64,000 nt of DNA from Sphingomonas sp. MA1305. GTDB lineage: Bacteria; Pseudomonadota; Alphaproteobacteria; Sphingomonadales; Sphingomonadaceae. Below the pieces are notes generated by a model. That model was not told the DNA's origin, ran no database searches, and was given only the letters and a program-made list of their open reading frames with translations. The first letter of the stretch is position 1. Each line of letters starts with the position of its first letter. Shown piece by piece: positions 61,725-64,000 of this stretch. The stretch spans positions 930,001-994,000 of the forward strand of contig NZ_RCVT01000002.1 of assembly GCF_016107325.1 (NCBI RefSeq), read 5' to 3'. A program made the position numbers and the translations under genes.

Positions 61725-62132
61725 GTGCATGCCCTCCGCCGCCTGATCGCGCGTCGACGCGGATTGACCGCGCTGCTGTTCGCCGCGGCGCTGGCGTTGC
61801 GGCTGCTGGTGCCGACGGGGTTCATGCCGGATGTCGCCGGCGGCACGCTGTCGCTGATCCTGTGTCCCGCCGCCGACCCCGTGCCGCAGCCTGTCGCGAT
61901 GCCGGGGATGCACCATCACGACGCCCCGCACGAGCGGCATGGTGCGTCTCATGACGGACCCTGCGCCTTTGCGGGCCTGTCGCTGGCGCCGTTGCTGCCG
62001 GTCGATCCCGTCCTGCTCGCCGCGGCGATCGTGCTCGCCATGGCGCTGGCGCGGCTCCGCGCGGCGCAGGCGCCGCCGCGGCGCGCCTTCTACATCCACC
62101 CGCCGTCGCGGGGACCACCCGCCATCGCCTGA
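61725..62132 (+). CDS. DUF2946-type small membrane protein (copper-locus type)
   Basis: A 135-residue protein. Hydrophobic LTALLFAAALALRLLVPTGF is followed by MPDVAGG and CPAADPVPQPVAMPGMHHHD, the histidine- and methionine-rich loop typical of DUF2946, then PCAFAGLSLAPLLP and a second helix. DUF2946 genes commonly sit beside copper-related TonB receptors. Starts at GTG 61725. The receptor starts 87 bp downstream on the same strand. Confidence 0.83.
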   Translation: MHALRRLIARRRGLTALLFAAALALRLLVPTGFMPDVAGGTLSLILCPAADPVPQPVAMPGMHHHDAPHERHGASHDGPCAFAGLSLAPLLPVDPVLLAAAIVLAMALARLRAAQAPPRRAFYIHPPSRGPPAIA

Positions 62133-62218
62133 GCCCGCGGCCTTGATGCCGCCGGACCTGCCGCACCGTGTGCCCGTTCGGGCGTGCGGTCCGTTCCCGT
62201 TCGTCTTCAGGAAATGCC

Positions 62219-64000
62219 ATGCCTTCTTATGCTCTGCTGCTCGCCGCCACGGCGCTGGCGGCGGGACCGGCCGCGGCGCAGGTCGATGCGACCGCCGCCC
62301 GCCGCGCCGAACTGCTCCGCCAACGCGCCGCGATCGATGCCGAGATCGCCCGGCTCAACGCCGCGACCGAACCGTCCGCCACCGACGGCCCCGCGCCGGC
62401 GCGCGTCGAGGCGCCAGGCGACATCGTCGTCACCGGCCACGCGCTGTCGCTGACCACGCAGGTCGCCGGCCAGACCGTCACCACGATCGACGCCGCCGCC
62501 TTCCGCAACACCCCGGCGACGACCATCGCCGACATCGTCAAACTGTCGCCCGGCGTCGTCGTGCTGCAGGGCAACGGCCCGCGCGACGTCGGCGTCTCGG
62601 TGCGCGGCTCCAACGCGCGCAACAGCTTCGGCGCGCGCAACCTGCAGGTGTTCGAGGACGATTTCCCGGTTACCCAGCCGGACGGCCTGGCCCGGTTCGA
62701 CCTGACCGACCCGCATGCTTATGGCGCGGTCGACGTGGTGCGCGGCCCATCCTCGGCCCGCTACGGCAATTATGCGTTGGGCGGTGCGATCAACTTCCGC
62801 ACCCGCCGCGGCGCCGACATCCAGGGAGCGGAGATCGGCACCGACGTCGGTGGTGACGGATACGCCAACCTCTATGCGACGATCGGCCGTGCCGGCGAGC
62901 GCTACGACTATGGCCTGTTTGCCAGCCTGGTCGGGGCCGACGGCGCGACCGGCCACACCGGCTATCGCACCGGTACGCTGAACGCGCTCGCCACGGTCGC
63001 ACTGACCGACCGCGACCGCCTCACCGGCAAGATCATCTACAATGAAGGCGACTTCCGGCTGTCGACGCGGCTGTCGTACAACCAGTATCTCGCCAATCCC
63101 TATCAGCAGGGTTGCACCCGCGCCGCCACCGCCGCACCGGGTTGCGGCACGATCGCGGTGCTGGTCAACGGCGTCAACGGCACGCGCATCGCCCAGACCG
63201 CGGCGGAGGGCGACCTTGCCCGCAACGACCGTCGCACCATCCTGGGCGCGCGCTGGGAGCATGATCTCGACGGCGACACGACGTGGCGGACCCAGGCGAC
63301 CTTCGACAGCCGCGTCGTCAACCAGCCGACCAGCGCGACGCCGTTCCGCGGCACGCTCAACAGCTATAATCTGTCGACCGACCTGACCGACCGGCACGAT
63401 CTGTTCGGGCGAGCGGCGACCGGTTTCGTCGGGCTGTTCTACAACTATCTCGACAACCAGAGCTACAGCTTCAACAAGACGCCGGCGGGGCGCGACGGCA
63501 TCGGCGCGCCGACCCAATTGGTGTTCGGCGACGTCCGCAACCTCGGCGCGCGGGCGCGCGAGGAGCTCGCGCTGGCGCCGGGACTGGAACTGATCGCCGG
63601 GATCGGCGGGGAATGGTCGCAACTGCGGATGCGCCAGACCGCTTATGCCTATCCGGTCGGCGCGACCCCGGTACTGACCGTGATCCCCGCCGACCGCCGC
63701 TTCTGGAACGTCGCGCCGGAAGCATCGCTGCGCTGGCAGGTCGATCCGGCGCTGCGGCTGCACGCACGGCTCGGCACCGGCTATGGAATTCCGCAGGGCG
63801 GGCAGCTGTTCGTCACGCCCGCCGGCACGCCCGGCAACAACATCGCCCTCAGGGCGCAGCGCAACACCGGCGTCGACGTCGGCGCGGAGCTCACGCTCGG
63901 CACCGCGCTGAAGGCGGAGGTGACGGGCTATTACGAATGGTTCCGCAACGAGCTGGTCAGCCAGTCGGCCGGCGTCAATCTGCTCGCCTATACCCCGAAC
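62219..64000 (+). CDS. TonB-dependent receptor, 3' end beyond window
   Basis: Only the first 594 codons are visible. From the ATG at 62219 (AGGAAA upstream) there is a signal peptide (MPSYALLLAATALAAGPAAA), an Ala/Glu-rich spacer, the TonB-box-like GDIVVTGHAL, and plug motifs such as IADIVKLSPGVVVLQGNGPR, SVRGSNARNSFGARNLQVFE and VDVVRGPSSARYGNYALGGA. Barrel strands follow. With the adjacent DUF2946 gene it probably belongs to a copper-associated receptor group. The missing C-terminus prevents further assignment. Confidence 0.9.
   Translation, partial: MPSYALLLAATALAAGPAAAQVDATAARRAELLRQRAAIDAEIARLNAATEPSATDGPAPARVEAPGDIVVTGHALSLTTQVAGQTVTTIDAAAFRNTPATTIADIVKLSPGVVVLQGNGPRDVGVSVRGSNARNSFGARNLQVFEDDFPVTQPDGLARFDLTDPHAYGAVDVVRGPSSARYGNYALGGAINFRTRRGADIQGAEIGTDVGGDGYANLYATIGRAGERYDYGLFASLVGADGATGHTGYRTGTLNALATVALTDRDRLTGKIIYNEGDFRLSTRLSYNQYLANPYQQGCTRAATAAPGCGTIAVLVNGVNGTRIAQTAAEGDLARNDRRTILGARWEHDLDGDTTWRTQATFDSRVVNQPTSATPFRGTLNSYNLSTDLTDRHDLFGRAATGFVGLFYNYLDNQSYSFNKTPAGRDGIGAPTQLVFGDVRNLGARAREELALAPGLELIAGIGGEWSQLRMRQTAYAYPVGATPVLTVIPADRRFWNVAPEASLRWQVDPALRLHARLGTGYGIPQGGQLFVTPAGTPGNNIALRAQRNTGVDVGAELTLGTALKAEVTGYYEWFRNELVSQSAGVNLLAYTPN

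Noticed and set aside
1..64000. CRISPR array or prophage structural genes
   Set aside because: No regularly spaced direct repeats of CRISPR size and no capsid, terminase or tail genes were seen.

Overview
The window is GC-rich chromosomal DNA of an alphaproteobacterium, most probably Sphingomonas or a close relative in the Sphingomonadaceae. This rests on product resemblance and context: the hisG-hisD-nusB-thiL-hppA order, the large NAD-glutamate dehydrogenase, several TonB-dependent receptors, PAS_5, DUF2332 and entericidin-type proteins, and lasso-peptide isopeptidase relics. No rRNA lies in the window. Species cannot be named.

Left arm (1-31 kb), core genome. On the minus strand: histidine biosynthesis (hisG, hisD), a PilZ protein, nusB, thiL (apparently starting at CTG), a proton-pumping pyrophosphatase and an S9 peptidase cut by the window edge. 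Then come housekeeping and detoxification genes (DUF2332, alpha/beta hydrolase, pirin, NUDIX, GST, BolA, J-domain, SRPBCC and VOC proteins, an HxlR regulator). The aerobic cobaltochelatase genes cobS and cobT have a MntA/HepT toxin-antitoxin pair inserted between them in translationally coupled fashion. A Fur-type box precedes an iron-uptake operon (TonB receptor, PiuC-type hydroxylase, PepSY membrane protein). A 1530-residue NAD-glutamate dehydrogenase and a PAS_5 protein complete the arm.

Genomic island (31.2-50.6 kb). A tRNA-Thr(CGT) gene is followed by a P4-type integrase. The 3' end of the tRNA recurs, with one base missing, at 50608-50627, so the island is about 19.4 kb. It holds hipBA behind four operators spaced exactly 27 bp apart. 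A graveyard of gene fragments follows: the end of a trb conjugation operon, a serine hydrolase, a second hipA, a TonB receptor plus lasso-peptide isopeptidase, and an AbiEi-like fragment behind a duplicated palindrome. The main cargo is a six-gene defence locus: vsr, a cytosine-5 DNA methyltransferase, a MORC-like GHKL ATPase, a Z1 helicase, a PD-(D/E)XK protein and an AIPR protein. A decayed HNH nuclease lies at its end.

Right arm (50.6-64 kb). Core genome resumes with DUF3606, a Tat-exported lactonase-type propeller, a single-domain response regulator, an MFS transporter, a PAP2 phosphatase and a HIRAN protein. A stress cluster follows (CsbD-like, PAS-LuxR regulator, CsbD-like, membrane protein, entericidin lipoprotein, strong terminator), with a candidate EcfG-type promoter. 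The window ends in a DUF2946 protein and a TonB-dependent receptor that runs off the edge.
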